Part shown: positions 8,092 through 17,923 of the stretch, piece after piece
Layout: every line of letters starts with the position of its first letter
How positions within the stretch are numbered: position 1 is the first letter of the stretch
Assembly (NCBI GenBank): GCA_016715895.1
Contig: JADJXH010000004.1
Span: forward strand, 310,001 to 374,000
Direction of reading: 5' to 3'
Source of the DNA: Flavobacteriales bacterium
GTDB taxonomy: Bacteria; Bacteroidota; Bacteroidia; Flavobacteriales_F; PHOS-HE28
DNA: 64,000 bases
Program-made: the position numbers and the translations under genes
Notes under the pieces: model-generated
Told to the model about the DNA's origin: nothing
Database searches by the model: none
What the model saw: only the letters and a program-made list of their open reading frames with translations

Positions 8092-10865
8092 CACCGCAGG
8101 GCCTTAACCGATCGAACCGCACCGCTCACCTCCACCAAACGCGCCAGGTACACACCCGGTGCGCGGTCGGCCAGGTCCACCACATTCCCGTCCTGCGCCC
8201 TGGCGACCATCTGCACCAAGCGGCCCCGCGCGTCCCACAGCTCCAGGCGGCCCGCATGGCCCTGGGGCAAGCGTACCTGCCACCGCCCGGGCTCCAGGGG
8301 GATCAACCACGGGGCTTGGTCCTCAGGGGCTGTCTCGGACACGCTCAGGTTGGGCGAGAGCCCGAAGCTGCAGATAAAGCCATCGTGGCTGTGGCCGGGA
8401 TGCGGGTCGGTGGCGAAGAAGTCGTCGATGGGGTTGTAGTAGTGGGTGTTGTTGGTGGAGATCCAGCCATAACCACCGCCCAGGTTGTTGGTGAGGTCGC
8501 CATCGTACCAATCCAGCGGACTCAGGGGATCGAACTCGCGCAGGGGAAAGCTCAGCTGGTCGCTGATGGCGCCGCCGGCCAGGTAGAGCTCCGTGACGCT
8601 GGCGGCCACGCCCCAGCCACGATCGGCGTGGATGCCGCCCCAGTAGGTGGTCCAGATGGGCTCCTGGGTGGCGCCGTTCACCGCCAGCACGAAGGCATCG
8701 CGCCGGTCGCCACCGAAGGTGCCCAGCAAGGGCTGGTCGTACAGGGTGCCCGCCCCGGCATGCCAGATGCCGGTGGCGCTGCCGGTCTCCCCGGTGGCGT
8801 ATAGGCGGCAGCCGGTGCCACCTGCGTTGCAGGCCGGGTCCACCTCCAGGTCCAGCACGGCATCGGGGCCCTCGCCGCCGTAGAGGCTACCCCAGAGCAG
8901 GGCGCTGTTGCCGTGGCCGAACTTGAGCAGGTAGCCATCGCCCTGGCCACCGGGCACATCCTGGTGCAAGGCGATGGGACCACCGGCGGGCAGCTGGGCG
9001 GCGGTGAGGTTGGTGCTGCGGGTGGTGCCCCCCACCCAAATGAAGGTGCCGAAGGCCTCGCTGCTCATCACCTCCAAGGCAAGCCCCAGTTCGCGGCCAT
9101 TGCCACCCCAGTAGGTACACCATTCGATCTGGTAGGCGTCCAGGTTCAAGCGGTCCACATAGGCATCGCGCTGGCCGCCGCCGGGGGTGCCTTGGTAGAA
9201 GTCGGCCGTGCCGGGCAGGTCCACCACGTCCAGGGGAAAGAGCGCCGGGTCCGCCAGCCCCGCCGTGGTGCCGGTGAGGTAGGCGTAGCGGCCCTGGGTG
9301 GTGTTGAGCAGGCGCAGGTCGGCCAGGCCGGTGATCTCGCCCATGCTGCCGAAGGGGGTGCGCCACTCGGCCTGGTAAGCGCTGTTGAAGAGGGTGAAGA
9401 AGCCCCCGCCTACCGGCTTGCTGAAGGCGCCCGACGGCGTCACATACGGATAATCGTATTGCAAGGGGTCCAGCGGCGTCTCGCTCAGGCGGCCGCCCCA
9501 GGCCACGATCCCGTCCGCATCCACGTCCACGGCCATGCCTTCGGCCAGCCACACATCGCCCAGCGGGGCGCCGTGCGTGGTGCTCCAGTCCATGCGCCCA
9601 TCCAGTTTCCGGAACGCGCTGAGGTAGGCGTTCGGCTTGGACCAGACCTGAACAGGATCGGTATCCGCATTCGCAAATGCCGATCCCGGCCAAGCTTGCA
9701 AAGGAAAATTCAAGCTCACCGTACTTCCGGTGACGAAGACATAATCCTTGTCGGTGTCGGGTCCGCGGTACACGGCCAGGTCATAGGCTTTGTCCAGGTC
9801 GGCCGCGCCGCCGCCGGCCGCGCCACCGCCCAGGTAGGTGGCCCATAGGATGCGCTTGGTGCTGCCCTCGAACTTCATCACCACCGCATCCTCGCCGCCC
9901 ATCAGGTTGTCGAAGGCAGGTGGATAGAACTGCGTTCCCGTACCGATCGGAAAGTGCGACTCGTATGCATACCCGCAGACGTAGGCGTTGCCGTCCTCGT
10001 CCACATCAGCGGCGGTGAGCTCATCGGCATCGTTGCCGCCCACATAGGTGCTCCAGCCGAGGTTGCGCGGGTCGGTGGGTTCCCAGGCGCCCAAGGGCGG
10101 CGGGCCGATCTGGAAGATGAGGGGCAGGTGAATGTCGTAGGGGCCGAAGTCGAAGGTGACCTGCGTGCTGCCCTGCACGTGCTCGTACTCGGCGCTCCAA
10201 TAAACTGGCACAATGGTCCCCTGGCCGTCCACTTGGAAGGCGATCGCCTCCTCCAAGCGGAGGAACTTCTCACCGAAGTACATGCGCAGGGCCCCTTGCC
10301 AGTCCACGTTCAGGCTGTCCTGCCCGGTGAACTGGAGGATGATCTGCCCGGGTTCGCTGCCCGGCTGGCACACGAAGGCCATCTTGGGCCCGGAGCGGCC
10401 GCCGTAGAAATGCTGGTCGATCTTGGGGTACACCTCTTTCTTGATGATGCGGCCTTTGGGATGCAGTCCGGTGGTGGCCGATGTACACCAAGGGAAGTAG
10501 AAGTTCTGTACCCAAGGCAGTTCGGCCGCATGGCCGATGATCGGCTCCTCGTTCGCGGATTCTCCCACAAGGGCCAGCTCCACGGAGCGCAAGGTGTCCG
10601 GTGTGCTCGCTGAGGTGTCGCGTTGGGCGAGGACGAAGCGTGAGCGGGTACCGGTCTGCACATAAACGCGCGGCAGCGTGCCACCGGTGTAGGCGATCAC
10701 ATCCTCATTCACGCTGCCATCATCGTTCAGGAGCTGCCCGGCGTTCAGGGTGTACCAAGCATTCCCCACGGTATCGCCGAAGAAATCGGGAACCTGTGCG
10801 CACAACGGGCCTGCGGCCAATATCCATGCAACAAGGAACGATACGGGTCGAAGTTGCTGTTCCAT
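8091..10865 (-). CDS. secreted SBBP-repeat protein with T9SS type A sorting domain
   Basis: 924 residues from ATG 10865. Signal peptide residues 1-23 (ending GPLCAQ). Residues about 24-240 match the N-terminal domain that commonly precedes SBBP repeats (DUF7948-like: GRSGPKMAFVCQ, LQFTGQDSLNVDWQGALRM). Residues about 245-810 contain SBBP repeats (DVDEDGNAYVCGYAYESHFP, WATYLGGGAAGG, WCTYWGGNGREL) building a beta-propeller. The C-terminal 80 residues are a type A sorting domain. The protein should be exported through T9SS; surface adhesion or substrate binding is only a guess. It is first in a two-gene operon with the kelch-like protein. A protein with the same N-terminal and SBBP plan lies at 58310-62173. 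Confidence 0.85.
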   Translation of the reverse strand: MEQQLRPVSFLVAWILAAGPLCAQVPDFFGDTVGNAWYTLNAGQLLNDDGSVNEDVIAYTGGTLPRVYVQTGTRSRFVLAQRDTSASTPDTLRSVELALVGESANEEPIIGHAAELPWVQNFYFPWCTSATTGLHPKGRIIKKEVYPKIDQHFYGGRSGPKMAFVCQPGSEPGQIILQFTGQDSLNVDWQGALRMYFGEKFLRLEEAIAFQVDGQGTIVPVYWSAEYEHVQGSTQVTFDFGPYDIHLPLIFQIGPPPLGAWEPTDPRNLGWSTYVGGNDADELTAADVDEDGNAYVCGYAYESHFPIGTGTQFYPPAFDNLMGGEDAVVMKFEGSTKRILWATYLGGGAAGGGAADLDKAYDLAVYRGPDTDKDYVFVTGSTVSLNFPLQAWPGSAFANADTDPVQVWSKPNAYLSAFRKLDGRMDWSTTHGAPLGDVWLAEGMAVDVDADGIVAWGGRLSETPLDPLQYDYPYVTPSGAFSKPVGGGFFTLFNSAYQAEWRTPFGSMGEITGLADLRLLNTTQGRYAYLTGTTAGLADPALFPLDVVDLPGTADFYQGTPGGGQRDAYVDRLNLDAYQIEWCTYWGGNGRELGLALEVMSSEAFGTFIWVGGTTRSTNLTAAQLPAGGPIALHQDVPGGQGDGYLLKFGHGNSALLWGSLYGGEGPDAVLDLEVDPACNAGGTGCRLYATGETGSATGIWHAGAGTLYDQPLLGTFGGDRRDAFVLAVNGATQEPIWTTYWGGIHADRGWGVAASVTELYLAGGAISDQLSFPLREFDPLSPLDWYDGDLTNNLGGGYGWISTNNTHYYNPIDDFFATDPHPGHSHDGFICSFGLSPNLSVSETAPEDQAPWLIPLEPGRWQVRLPQGHAGRLELWDARGRLVQMVARAQDGNVVDLADRAPGVYLARLVEVSGAVRSVKALR

Positions 10866-10885
10866 GGTGATGCGGGTTGATGTCC

Positions 10886-10893
10886 CGAAAGTA
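10886..10893 (-). promoter_or_regulatory. -7 element TACTTTCG (one mismatch)
   Basis: Minus-strand TACTTTCG, one base off TAnnTTTG, 20 nt before ATG 10865; likely promoter of the two-gene T9SS operon 6646-10865. Confidence 0.45.
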
Positions 10894-10978
10894 AGGCCTG
10901 TTGATCACGAATGATCGACTTTTTATCCACCGTTCCTCGATCCATAACGACCGGTCCGCCCCACCCCGCCCCCTCAGA

Positions 10979-10986
10979 TACCTTTG
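10979..10986 (+). promoter_or_regulatory. -7 promoter element TACCTTTG
   Basis: Exact TAnnTTTG match 14 nt before ATG 11001. It rules out the upstream in-frame ATG at 10911, which would place the promoter inside the coding region. Confidence 0.6.
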
Positions 10987-11000
10987 CGGCCCTTCCCCCT

Positions 11001-11489
11001 ATGGAGACCACGCTTTCACTGCCCGCCACCACGGACCGGGTGTCGCTCTACGCCGCGCTGATGCCCCAATTGCGGGCGCTGTTGGCGGAGGAACGTGACC
11101 CCATCGCCGCCATGGCCAACGTGAGCGCCGCCCTGCACCAGGCCTTCGGCTGGCATTGGGTGGGCTTCTACCGCGTGCTGGGCGCCGAGCTGGTGCTGGG
11201 TCCCTTCCAAGGGCCGGTGGCCTGCATGCGCATCGGCTTCGGCAAGGGCGTGTGCGGGGCGGCCTGGCAGCAGGAACGCACGTTGGTGGTGCCCGATGTG
11301 GAGCAGTTCCCCGGGCACATCGCCTGCAGCCCCCTGAGCCGGTCGGAGATCGTGGTGCCCCTGCGCGACCGGCACGGGCACGTGGCCGCCGTGCTCGACA
11401 TCGACAGCAGCATGCTGAACGACTTCAGCGAGGTGGATGCCCATGCCCTGGCGCAGGTGGGCGCCCTGCTGGAACCCCTCTTCGAATGA
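11001..11489 (+). CDS. msrC: free methionine-(R)-sulfoxide reductase (GAF domain)
   Basis: 162 residues forming a single GAF domain. It carries the signature of the fRMsr family (E. coli YebR/MsrC): HWVGFYRV, LVLGPFQGPVACMRI, GFGKGVCGAA, FPGHIACSPLSRSEIVVPL and AVLDIDSS. The three conserved Cys that form the catalytic and resolving set are present (C75, C85, C109). The enzyme reduces free methionine-(R)-sulfoxide in the cytoplasm using thioredoxin-type reductants. Start ATG 11001 follows a perfect promoter element. The stop overlaps the start of the next gene by four bases (ATGA). Confidence 0.93.
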   Translation: METTLSLPATTDRVSLYAALMPQLRALLAEERDPIAAMANVSAALHQAFGWHWVGFYRVLGAELVLGPFQGPVACMRIGFGKGVCGAAWQQERTLVVPDVEQFPGHIACSPLSRSEIVVPLRDRHGHVAAVLDIDSSMLNDFSEVDAHALAQVGALLEPLFE

Positions 11490-13054
11490 GCCGGCACGCG
11501 GCGACCGCCCTGGTGGTGTTCCTAGCAGCCTGTGCCCAGGTGCGCGACCCCACCGGCGGCCCCAAGGACGAGGATCCACCACAGCTGGTGTCCGCCGAAC
11601 CACCGAGCGGCACCACGGGCTTCACGGGCGGGGCCATCACCCTGCGGTTCGACGAACGGATCGACCTGCGCAAGGTGCGCGATAACGTGGTGGTGTCACC
11701 ACCCTTGGAGACCCCCTTGGAGGTGACCCGCACCGGTCCGCGGGACGTGCGGATCGACCTGCCCGGCCCGTTGCTGCCCAACACCACCTACGTGATCAAC
11801 CTGGGCCAGGCCGTGGTGGACCTCACCGAAGGCAACGCCGCGGACGAGCTGGTGCACGTGGTGGCCACGGGCGATGTGGTGGACAGCCTGGAGGTGGCCG
11901 GAGCGGTGCGCCACGCCTACACCGGGATGCCGGAAAAGGCCGTGGCCGTCCTGCTCTACGCCGAAGGCGACACCGCGGCCTTCACCACCGGCCGCCCGCG
12001 CTACATCGCCCGCACCGATGCCGAGGGCCGCTTCCGGCTGCGCTACCTGGCCGGGGGCCGCTACGCCCTTCGCGCGCTGCGCGACATGAACGGCAACCTG
12101 CGCTACGACCTGCCCGGCGAGGAGATCGCCTGCGACACCGCGGTGGTGGCGCTGCCCGGCGACAGTGCCATTCATGTGCTGGAACTGTACCGCGAGCCGG
12201 GCCTTCAGCCGCAGGTGATGGACGACCGAGTGCTGCCGGAAGGCGCGCTGCAGCTGGTGTTCAGCAAGCCGGTGGACAGCCTCTCGGTGCTCACCCCGGC
12301 GGATGGGCCCCGTCCCGTCTGGACCTTGGAGTGGGGCCTCGGAAGGGACACGGTGTTGGCGTGGCCGCAGGACACCACCCTGCTGCACGGCGTGCGCGTG
12401 ATCCTGAGGCCGGATACCGCCCCGGCGGACACGGTGACCTATCGCAGGCCGCCTCGCCCCCCCTTCAACCTGGTGCTGCGCGCGGGTGGCCCCGGGCCCA
12501 AGGGGGTGCCCCTGCGCGCCTCCCGTCCGATCGACCGGGTGGACACGGATCGGATCGCGGCCACCGGCCCGGGGGCGGATAGCGTGCGCTTCGCGGTGGA
12601 GCGGGATACGACCGACCGACGCGTGCTTTGGATCAGGCCGAAGGCCGGACCGTCGGGCTCCATCCTGCTGAAAACCAAGGCCGTGCACGATCTGTATGGC
12701 GGCTGGAACGACAGCACCACGGTGGCCTTGGCGGCGCCTGACCCGGACACGTTCGGCAGCCTGAAGCTCACGTTCGACGGCGGATCCGAGGAGGCCCTGA
12801 TCGCCCTGCTGCAGGATGCCCAGGGGCGGGCCGTGCGCCGGCAGCCGCTCTCCGGCGGGCTGCGAAGCGTGGTGTGGGAGGGGCTCACCGCCGGCACCTA
12901 CGCCATCCGCGTGGTGCGGGATGCCAACGGGAACGGCCGCTGGGACCCCGGACGCTGGCGGGAGGGCACTCTGCCGGAGCCCGTGCTGACCCATCCCGAG
13001 CCCGTGAACGTGCGCGCCGGCTGGGACCTGGAGGTGAACTGGACCCTGCCCTGA
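11486..13054 (+). CDS. Ig-like (Big_5) domain lipoprotein
   Basis: 522 residues. A signal peptide ends in a lipobox (FLAAC, Cys about residue 16), so it is a predicted lipoprotein. Directly after comes a TGGPKDEDPPQLVSAEPPSG stretch and a Big_5/SbsA-like Ig domain (ITLRFDERIDLRKVRDNVVVSPP, PNTTYVINLGQAVVDLTEGN). Further beta domains follow, with two segments resembling carboxypeptidase-like regulatory folds (GRFRLRYLAGGRYALRALRDMNGN and GTYAIRVVRDANGNGRWDPG). This architecture is widespread in Bacteroidota and the role is unknown. The start overlaps the stop of the methionine sulfoxide reductase gene by four bases, so the two are translationally coupled. Confidence 0.85.
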   Translation: MSRHAATALVVFLAACAQVRDPTGGPKDEDPPQLVSAEPPSGTTGFTGGAITLRFDERIDLRKVRDNVVVSPPLETPLEVTRTGPRDVRIDLPGPLLPNTTYVINLGQAVVDLTEGNAADELVHVVATGDVVDSLEVAGAVRHAYTGMPEKAVAVLLYAEGDTAAFTTGRPRYIARTDAEGRFRLRYLAGGRYALRALRDMNGNLRYDLPGEEIACDTAVVALPGDSAIHVLELYREPGLQPQVMDDRVLPEGALQLVFSKPVDSLSVLTPADGPRPVWTLEWGLGRDTVLAWPQDTTLLHGVRVILRPDTAPADTVTYRRPPRPPFNLVLRAGGPGPKGVPLRASRPIDRVDTDRIAATGPGADSVRFAVERDTTDRRVLWIRPKAGPSGSILLKTKAVHDLYGGWNDSTTVALAAPDPDTFGSLKLTFDGGSEEALIALLQDAQGRAVRRQPLSGGLRSVVWEGLTAGTYAIRVVRDANGNGRWDPGRWREGTLPEPVLTHPEPVNVRAGWDLEVNWTLP

Positions 13055-13149
13055 GATGTTTTTCTGCGGCTGGCAACGCCGGGCGGACCCTTCGCGTCAT
13101 GTAGTCGGTCCACCAGCGGCTGTGCACGACCGGTTCCCGTTCCCTGCGG

Positions 13150-13157
13150 TACCTTTC
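13150..13157 (+). promoter_or_regulatory. -7 element TACCTTTC (one mismatch)
   Basis: One base off TAnnTTTG, 38 nt before ATG 13196 of the first giant adhesin-like gene. Confidence 0.45.
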
Positions 13158-13195
13158 AGCACCGGCCGACCTTTGAGACCCGAACGAACCTGACG

Positions 13196-16100
13196 ATGAT
13201 GATGCGATCCTTTCTGTGCGCACTGCCCGTGGTGGCGGTGCTGAGCCTGGGCCAGGTCCATGGCCAGGGTGTGGTGCCTACGATGGGCAAGGAGTTCTGG
13301 CTCGGTTTCATGCAGAACTACCAGGGCAACCCCACCCAGAGCCTGGACATCTTCATCAGCTCCCCCGTGGCCACGGTGGGCGTGGTGACCATGCCGCTCG
13401 TGGGCTGGACGCAGGCGTTCAACGTGAGCCCGAACGTCACCACCACCGTGACGATCCCCATCGCCACTGCGATGCACTATCAATCGGACATCATCGACAA
13501 CAAGTCGGTGCTGGTGCAGACGCAGGACACGGTGGCGGTGTTCGCCATCAACTTCGAGCAGTACACGGCGGACGGCACCACGGTGTATCCTGTGCAGTCC
13601 CTGGGCACCGAATACCGGATCCACGCGTATGGCGGTCTATCCGGTGTGGCCGGCCTCGCCTCCGAGTTCCTGATCGTCTCCACCCAGGATGACACCGAGG
13701 TGGAGATCACCACGACGGTGAACACCGAGGGTGGCCACGTGGCCGGTGTGCCATGGACGGTGCAGCTGGACTCCGGGCAGACCTACCAGGTGAAGGCGGC
13801 AGGAACCAACGTCACAGACGACTTCACCGGGACGACGATCATCGGGACGGCGCAGAGCGGTAGTTGCAGGCCGTTCGCGGTCTTCAGCGGTTCGGTGTGC
13901 ACCAACATCCCCACCGGCTGTTACGCCTGTGACCACGTGGTGGAACAGAACCTGCCCAGGAACGTGTGGGGCCGGAAGTACTATTCCGTCCCCTACTCCA
14001 CCACCACGGGCTACACATACCGCATCCTGGCCGATCAGAACGGCACGGTGGTGACGGTGAACGGTGGTCCGCCCATCAACCTGAACGCCGGACAGTTCAC
14101 CGAGGTGAACGCTTACGGACAGGCGGCCTGCTTCGAGGGCAACGTGCCCTTCAGCGTGGCGCAGCTCATGGAGGGCATCACCTGCAGCGGCAACGGCGAC
14201 CCTGCGCTGCTGATCCTGAACGCCGAGGAGCAGCAGATCGACAACATCACCTTCAGCACGGTGTCGTCCACGGTGATCACGAACCACTACCTGAACATCA
14301 TCACGGAGACGGCGAACATCAACCAGGTCTCGCTGGACGGTGTGCTGGTGCCGGCGGCCAGCTTCACGGCCTACCCGGCCTGCCCCACAGCGGCCTATGC
14401 CAGCGTGCCCCTGACCCAGGGAAGCCACACGCTCACCTGCCCGGGTGGCCTGTCGGCCTATGTGTACGGCATGGGCAGTGCGGAGAGCTACGCCTACTCG
14501 GTGGGCTCCTTCACCCCGCTGCCGCCCATCAACATCGACTCGGTGTTCTGTGGTGTGGACAGCACCGGCACGCTGACCCTGGCCCCGCCCAACCCGCTCT
14601 TCAACCCGTTCTGGACGGTGATCTCCGACCCGACGGACACCCTGCACTACGGGTTCTCCTACACCTTCACGCCCCCCGGTAGTGACGTGTACGTGGTCAC
14701 GGGTTATGAGAACCTGAGCCAGTGCGAGGAGCAGTACTTCTTCAGCGTGGAAGTGGACACGCCGCCGCTGCTGACACCTACCGCCAATGGGGTGCCTTCA
14801 CCGGCCTCGATCACGATCTGTGAGTATGAGACGGTGCAGTTGAACGTGGATGTGGACCCACCCGGCACCTACCTCTACAACTGGTGGCCGGACCCGCAGT
14901 TGAACGATGGATCGCTGCAGAACCCGATCGCCACGCCCACGCAGAGCGGCTGGTTCTATGTGAGCGTGAGCACCCTGAACGGGTGCGCCGTGAGCCTGGA
15001 CAGCGTGTACATCGACGTGATCCAGGGCGACATCCTGCTCTACGAGGCCAGCACGGCCGTGGACGCCCTGTGCCTGGGTGATTCCTCGCAGCTGGACCTG
15101 CAGGTGCACCAGATCATCGCCGAGGACCCCTTCGACCTGGTGTTCTCGCCGATGTGGAGCTCGATCCAGGGCGGCACGATCAGCAATGCCTGCGGATCGG
15201 TGTTCGGCGATGCGCTCTATTTCGACGGCGTGAATCCGCGGCAGGCCACCACGGGTGCGATGAACGTGATCAACGGCGGCAGTGTGAGCTTCGCCATCAA
15301 GATCGGTGCGGCGGCCCCGCCCTGCGACGATGCGGACCCGGGCGAGGACGTGGTGCTGGAATACTCCACGAACGGCGGTGGTGCGTGGACCGTGATGGCC
15401 ACCCTCTGGGAGTACCTCTACCCGAACTTCACCACGGTGAGCTACCCCATTCCCCCTGCCGCGCAGACGGGAGCCACCCTCTTCCGTTGGCGGCAGCTGG
15501 CCAGCAGCGGCCCCGGCAACGACAACTGGAGCCTGGACAACGTCGCCATCGGCGCCCAAGGCACCACGGGGCTCACGATCAACTGGTCGCCCGCCGCCAC
15601 CCTCAGCGCGGCGAACATCACCAACCCGATGGCCTACCCCACCAGCACGGGGTGGTACTATGTGCAGAGCACGCTCACCGGCACCCAGTGCAGCTATCAG
15701 GACTCGGTGTACATCGAGGTGGGTGCGCCGTTCAGCATCGCCATGACCCCGGACACCGCGATCTGCGACCTGGGCGGCATCCAGCTCGATGCAGCGCCGA
15801 GCTCGGGCACCAACCACACCTGGACGTGGACCCCGAACAACGGCACGCTCTCGGCCACCTTCGTCCAATCACCCATCGCCACACCGGCCACCACCACGGA
15901 GTACTTCGTGACGGTGACCACCGGCCAGGGCTGCAGCGCCACCGACAGCGTGACCATCACCGTGAACCAACTGCTGGGGCTGACGATCACCACACCGGAT
16001 GACGACCTGTGCCAGGGGGAAAGCACCCTGCTCGATGCCACCATCGCCGGCAACACCACCAACCTGGTGTACAGCTGGACGCCTGCCGGCTCGTTGAGCG

Positions 16101-17803
16101 ACGGCACCGTGCAGGATCCCACGGCCACGCCGTTGACCACCACCACCTATGTGCTGGCCGTCACGGACACCATCAGTGGATGCGTGCTGACGGAGGACAT
16201 TGACATCACGGTGAGCACGGCCTACGTGGTGGAGGCCACCCCGGACACCTCGCTCTGCGATCCGGTGGGCTTCGTCCTTGACGTGCAGCACAACGTGCCG
16301 GGGGCCATCATCAGCTGGACCCCGACGAACCAGCTCGTGGGGGCCAACACCGCGAACCCGGTGATCACGTTCGACTCCACCGCCCAGTACATCGTGGTGG
16401 TGCAGGATGCCCTAGGCTGTTCGGCCCGTGACACGGTGAACATCAACGTTCCTTTCGACGACCTCACCTTCATCTCCGACTCGTCGCTGTGCGCGGGCCA
16501 GAGCATGGTGATCGATGCAGGATACCCGGGCAGCACGTATGCCTGGAGCACCACCGCCACCACACAGAGCATCACCGTCTCCGCAGCGGGCGCCTACACC
16601 GTGGTCATCACCGACACGCTCGGCTGCCAGGCCACCTTCACCACCAACGTGACGGTGGACCCCCTGCCGGTGATCGTCCTCGGGCCTGACACCTCGCTGT
16701 GCATCGGACAGAACTGGACCCTGGACGCCGGCAACCCGGGCAGCCAGTACCTGTGGAACACCACGGCCGTCACGCAGGCCATCACGGTGAGCACGAACGA
16801 CCTGTACTGGGTCGAGGTGACGGATGGGAACGATTGTGTGAACACCGACAGCATCAACGTCGTGTTCGACCCGCTGCCGGTGATCGACCTGCGCGACACC
16901 ACGGTGTGCATCAGCGAGACGATCACGCTGGACGCGGGCAACGCGGGCAGCAGCTACCTCTGGAGCACGGGTGAGACCACCCAGGCCATCCAGGTGGACA
17001 GCGTGAGCGCGACCTACTCGGTGGTGGTGACCACGCCCACCTGGTGCGTCGATTCCGCCGATGCGGTGATCGACATCATCCCCTTCCCCATCGTGGACCT
17101 TGGTCCGGACACGGCGCTGTGCGACACCGACACCATGGACCTGAACGCGGGCAACCCCGGCCAGGCCTACATCTGGAGCAACGGCGCCCTGACGCAGACG
17201 ACCTTCGTCACCACCACGCAACAGGTGTGGGTGGACGTGTTCAACGGGTATTGCACCACGCGCGACACCGTGGAGGTGGTCTTCAACCCCCTGCCGAACA
17301 TCATCACCGAGGAGGAGCAGGTGATCTGCCTGGACCACTGGCCGAAGAAAACCCTCCTGGATGCCGGAAACCCCGGTTGCACCTACCTGTGGAGCACCGA
17401 CGAGGAGACACAGACCATCGAGGTGAACACCTACGGCTGGTACATCGTGGACATCACCACCCCGCTGAACTGCACCATCACCGACTCGATCGAAGTGGTG
17501 GAGTACTGCCCTCCGCAGTGCTTCGTGCCGAACAGCTTCACGCCGGACGGTGACGGGGTGAACGACCTGTTCATGCCGAGCGGCTACAACATCGCCACCA
17601 TGGAGATGAAGATCTTCGACCGGTGGGGCGAGGAGATCTTCGCCGGCAAGGATGCGGAAGTGGGATGGGATGGCAAGCGCAACGGCACGGACGTCCAGGA
17701 CGGCGTGTATGTGTGGAAGCTGAAGTACCGCTTCATCGAGGACGTGAACGGCATGATCGGCGCGGAGAAGGAGAGCGTGGGCCATGTGACCCTGATCCGC
17801 TGA
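13196..17803 (+). CDS. giant surface protein: IgGFc-binding N-terminus, Ig-like repeats, CHU_C (T9SS type B) end
   Basis: 1535 residues. Signal peptide about 1-24. Residues about 28-425 resemble the IgGFc-binding family (GKEFWLGFMQNYQGNP, SDIIDNKSVLVQTQDTVAVF, FLIVSTQDDTEVEITTT, CDHVVEQNLP). The middle is a string of Ig-like/PKD-like modules, the last six or so sharing a core of LGPDTSLC, then LDAGNPGSQYLW and TQAITV. A jelly-roll-like segment (about 640-780) interrupts them. The last 90 residues are the gliding-associated CHU_C domain (FVPNSFTPDGDGVNDLF, IFDRWGEEIF, GVYVWKLKYRF), the type B T9SS sorting signal. It should be exported by T9SS and act at the cell surface, probably in adhesion. 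Tandem paralogue follows at 17924. ATG 13196 is the first of three consecutive ATGs. Confidence 0.88.
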   Translation: MMMRSFLCALPVVAVLSLGQVHGQGVVPTMGKEFWLGFMQNYQGNPTQSLDIFISSPVATVGVVTMPLVGWTQAFNVSPNVTTTVTIPIATAMHYQSDIIDNKSVLVQTQDTVAVFAINFEQYTADGTTVYPVQSLGTEYRIHAYGGLSGVAGLASEFLIVSTQDDTEVEITTTVNTEGGHVAGVPWTVQLDSGQTYQVKAAGTNVTDDFTGTTIIGTAQSGSCRPFAVFSGSVCTNIPTGCYACDHVVEQNLPRNVWGRKYYSVPYSTTTGYTYRILADQNGTVVTVNGGPPINLNAGQFTEVNAYGQAACFEGNVPFSVAQLMEGITCSGNGDPALLILNAEEQQIDNITFSTVSSTVITNHYLNIITETANINQVSLDGVLVPAASFTAYPACPTAAYASVPLTQGSHTLTCPGGLSAYVYGMGSAESYAYSVGSFTPLPPINIDSVFCGVDSTGTLTLAPPNPLFNPFWTVISDPTDTLHYGFSYTFTPPGSDVYVVTGYENLSQCEEQYFFSVEVDTPPLLTPTANGVPSPASITICEYETVQLNVDVDPPGTYLYNWWPDPQLNDGSLQNPIATPTQSGWFYVSVSTLNGCAVSLDSVYIDVIQGDILLYEASTAVDALCLGDSSQLDLQVHQIIAEDPFDLVFSPMWSSIQGGTISNACGSVFGDALYFDGVNPRQATTGAMNVINGGSVSFAIKIGAAAPPCDDADPGEDVVLEYSTNGGGAWTVMATLWEYLYPNFTTVSYPIPPAAQTGATLFRWRQLASSGPGNDNWSLDNVAIGAQGTTGLTINWSPAATLSAANITNPMAYPTSTGWYYVQSTLTGTQCSYQDSVYIEVGAPFSIAMTPDTAICDLGGIQLDAAPSSGTNHTWTWTPNNGTLSATFVQSPIATPATTTEYFVTVTTGQGCSATDSVTITVNQLLGLTITTPDDDLCQGESTLLDATIAGNTTNLVYSWTPAGSLSDGTVQDPTATPLTTTTYVLAVTDTISGCVLTEDIDITVSTAYVVEATPDTSLCDPVGFVLDVQHNVPGAIISWTPTNQLVGANTANPVITFDSTAQYIVVVQDALGCSARDTVNINVPFDDLTFISDSSLCAGQSMVIDAGYPGSTYAWSTTATTQSITVSAAGAYTVVITDTLGCQATFTTNVTVDPLPVIVLGPDTSLCIGQNWTLDAGNPGSQYLWNTTAVTQAITVSTNDLYWVEVTDGNDCVNTDSINVVFDPLPVIDLRDTTVCISETITLDAGNAGSSYLWSTGETTQAIQVDSVSATYSVVVTTPTWCVDSADAVIDIIPFPIVDLGPDTALCDTDTMDLNAGNPGQAYIWSNGALTQTTFVTTTQQVWVDVFNGYCTTRDTVEVVFNPLPNIITEEEQVICLDHWPKKTLLDAGNPGCTYLWSTDEETQTIEVNTYGWYIVDITTPLNCTITDSIEVVEYCPPQCFVPNSFTPDGDGVNDLFMPSGYNIATMEMKIFDRWGEEIFAGKDAEVGWDGKRNGTDVQDGVYVWKLKYRFIEDVNGMIGAEKESVGHVTLIR

Positions 17804-17821
17804 CGACGGGCGACCGTTGCT

Positions 17822-17852
17822 GCGAAGGGCCGGGGTTCTCCCGGCCCTTCGC
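17822..17852. terminator. perfect 13-bp hairpin
   Basis: Stem GCGAAGGGCCGGG, loop GTTCT, then the exact reverse complement. It begins 19 nt after the stop of the first adhesin-like gene and has no T-tract after it. Likely terminator or 3' end stabiliser separating the two giant genes. Confidence 0.7.
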
Positions 17853-17923
17853 CGTTCCAGGCCGGGAACCTTGACGGGTGGATCCCGTATGCACGGCGCG
17901 AACCACCCCGCTCTTCGGTGGAC

